The notes below the pieces were generated by a model, which searched no databases, was not told the origin of the DNA, and was given only the letters and a program-made list of their open reading frames with translations. From Halovenus sp. (GTDB taxonomy: Archaea; Halobacteriota; Halobacteria; Halobacteriales; Haloarculaceae): a stretch of DNA of 7,010 nt. Positions 5,649-7,010 of the stretch are shown one piece after another. Both the position numbers and the translations under genes were made by a program. The stretch is taken from the NCBI GenBank assembly GCA_028274925.1, contig JAQCNR010000233.1, positions 1 through 7,010 of the forward strand. The letters run 5' to 3'. How positions within the stretch are numbered: the stretch's first letter is position 1; every line of letters starts with the position of its first letter.

Positions 5649-7010
5649 CTACAACCCGAACTGTTGGCCGATAGTGAGCGGCGAGAGGTCAACGTTCTCG
5701 GCGACGAGGTCAGCGGCGCGGTCGTACGGCGACCGCTCGGCCGCATCGGTATCGGGGCGGTCGATTCCAGCGCGCTCGAACAGTGTGCCTACGAACGCCG
5801 ACCGCGCGACAGCGTTCTCGAACAGGCCGTGGAGATAGGTGCCGAGGACGCGGTCGGTCCCGACGCTGTCCCCACCTAGTGGCCGCTCAACCGACGCAGT
5901 TGCCGTCGACCGGCCCATGTGGATTTCGTACCCCGAAACCGCTCCCGACCCGCCAGAGAGCGGTCCGACTCCCGACAGTGTCCGGGTCGTCTGTTCGAGG
6001 CGCTTGTCGGTCTCGAACCGTGTCTCGACGGGCAACAGCCCTACTGCCTCGACCGTCCCCTCGACTGCGGTGCTCTCGATGCCGGCGTTTGTGATGCGCT
6101 CCCCGAGTAGCTGGAAGCCCCCACAGAGGCCGACGATTGGGCCGTCGAAGGCTCGGAGAGCCTCGCCGAAGCCCGACTCCCGGAGCGCGAGCAGGTCATC
6201 GACGGTGTTTTTCGAACCCGGGACGACGACGCCGTCGACGCCTGCCAGCGAGCCATCTAGCGGGAGGTAGGCGACCCGGACACCGGGTTCGCGAGTGAGT
6301 GGTTCGAGGTCGGTGAAATTCGAGATGTGCGGGAGTCGCGGAACGCCGACCGTCACTGACTCCTCCTCCTCAATCTCGTCGTCGCCGAGTACCTGCCGTT
6401 CGTCGCCGTCGGGAATCGAGAGGCTGTCTTCTGCGGGCAGGCCGGGGTCGTCGTACGGGATAACGCCCAGCACCGGCACGCCGGTTCGTTCCTCGATGTC
6501 CGCAATCCCGGGGTCGAGGAGGCTCTGCTCGCCCCGGAATTTCGTGATGACCGCGCCCGCGACTTGGTCGCGAATCTCCGTGGGCAGGAGTTCGAGCGTG
6601 CCGTAGAGGCTGGCGAAGGCCCCGCCGCGCTCGATATCGACGAGCACCAGTATTTCGGCGTCGGCGAATCTCGCGGTCTTGACGTTGGCGAGGTCACGGT
6701 CGTGGAGGTTGATTTCGGCAATACTGCCCGCGCCTTCAGCGACGACGACATCGCAGTCGGCCGCCAGTCGCTCGTAGGAGTCGACGGCGGCGTCGCGGGC
6801 GCGCTCCCAGTGGTCATCGTAGTAGCCGCCGACGCCGACGTGGTCGACCGCCTCGCCCTGTATCACGAGTTGGCTCTCGCCGTCACCACGGGGTTTCAAC
6901 AGCACGGGATTCAGGTCTGCCGTCGGTGTTATCTCGGCAGCGGTCGCCTGGACGTATTGTGCGACGCCAATTTCGCCCCACTCACCCGATTCGGTGACGA
7001 CGACGCGAGC
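5649..7010 (-). CDS. cbiP: Cobyric acid synthase (CbiP/CobQ), N-terminus missing
   Basis: The enzyme adds amide groups to side chains b, d, e and g of adenosylcobyrinic acid a,c-diamide, using glutamine and ATP, late in corrin ring synthesis. The frame is open to the window edge, so the gene starts to the right; 453 residues are visible and roughly 40-70 N-terminal ones, including the P-loop, are missing. The visible part begins with an ESGEWGEIGVAQ region, then NPVLLKP (34-40), VVAEGAGS (89-96), NLHDRDLAN (101-109) and LVDIERGGAFASLYGTLELL (123-142) of the synthetase domain. The glutaminase domain (GATase_3) starts near VPRLPHISNFTDLEPL (223-238), with PGSKNT (264-269), the nucleophile Cys296 in GLCGGFQLLG, GYEIHMG (360-366) and the catalytic His394 in GTYLHGLFEN. 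All key glutaminase residues seen are intact. It is separated from carB by 172 bases and is not obviously linked to it functionally. The end is an amber TAG, followed by 27 open codons in the same frame. Confidence 0.95.
   Translation of the reverse strand, partial: ARVVVTESGEWGEIGVAQYVQATAAEITPTADLNPVLLKPRGDGESQLVIQGEAVDHVGVGGYYDDHWERARDAAVDSYERLAADCDVVVAEGAGSIAEINLHDRDLANVKTARFADAEILVLVDIERGGAFASLYGTLELLPTEIRDQVAGAVITKFRGEQSLLDPGIADIEERTGVPVLGVIPYDDPGLPAEDSLSIPDGDERQVLGDDEIEEEESVTVGVPRLPHISNFTDLEPLTREPGVRVAYLPLDGSLAGVDGVVVPGSKNTVDDLLALRESGFGEALRAFDGPIVGLCGGFQLLGERITNAGIESTAVEGTVEAVGLLPVETRFETDKRLEQTTRTLSGVGPLSGGSGAVSGYEIHMGRSTATASVERPLGGDSVGTDRVLGTYLHGLFENAVARSAFVGTLFERAGIDRPDTDAAERSPYDRAADLVAENVDLSPLTIGQQFGL

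Noticed and set aside
5634..5652. GTAGT/ACTAC inverted repeat around the cbiP stop as a terminator.
   Set aside because: The stem is only 5 bp and there is no T-run on the minus strand after cbiP, so it does not look like an archaeal terminator.
5477..5746. A 90-codon upstream extension of the carB frame, which would give a 1342-residue protein.
   Set aside because: It crosses the promoter and the end of cbiP, is Ser/Thr/Arg-rich without acidic bias, and the family N-terminus starts exactly at the ATG at 5476.

Overview
The window looks like chromosomal DNA from a haloarchaeon (class Halobacteria). All inferred proteins are strongly acidic, rich in Asp and Glu and poor in Lys. The DNA is GC-rich (roughly 58-60% by eye, not counted) with AT-rich promoter patches. 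The first gene carries a bacterio-opsin-activator type HTH_10 domain, which is typical of haloarchaea. At three starts, TATA-like boxes sit about 27-33 bases upstream of the start codon with no evident Shine-Dalgarno sequence, which fits leaderless or nearly leaderless transcripts.

Layout, left to right. Positions 1-493 (+) hold the 3' part of an HTH_10 transcription regulator. Positions 490-1317 (-) encode a complete proline dehydrogenase that runs tail-to-tail into the regulator; their stop codons interlock in a CTAG palindrome. Positions 1318-1603 are non-coding and AT-rich in part, with promoters at both ends. Positions 1604-1753 (+) encode a small acidic helical protein whose last 36 bases overlap the 3' end of carB. 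Positions 1718-5476 (-) encode the large subunit of carbamoyl-phosphate synthase. A 172-base spacer with the carB promoter follows. Positions 5649-7010 (-) hold most of cobyric acid synthase (CbiP/CobQ), cut by the right edge.

The genes are metabolic housekeeping genes and do not form one pathway. Proline dehydrogenase starts proline breakdown towards glutamate, and the neighbouring HTH_10 protein is a plausible regulator of it by position only. CarB makes carbamoyl phosphate for arginine and pyrimidines. CbiP amidates the corrin ring in cobalamin synthesis.

I found no mobile element, CRISPR array, RNA gene or defence system. The most unusual item is CarB itself. At 1252 residues it is about 180 longer than the usual ~1070. 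It has a shortened MGS-type regulatory domain, an acidic linker insertion between its two halves, and an extra ~190-residue C-terminal domain whose pattern recalls TIR/nucleoside-deoxyribosyltransferase-like folds. The carB promoter also carries a 20-bp-spaced direct repeat and an inverted repeat around the TATA box, which together suggest regulated expression.
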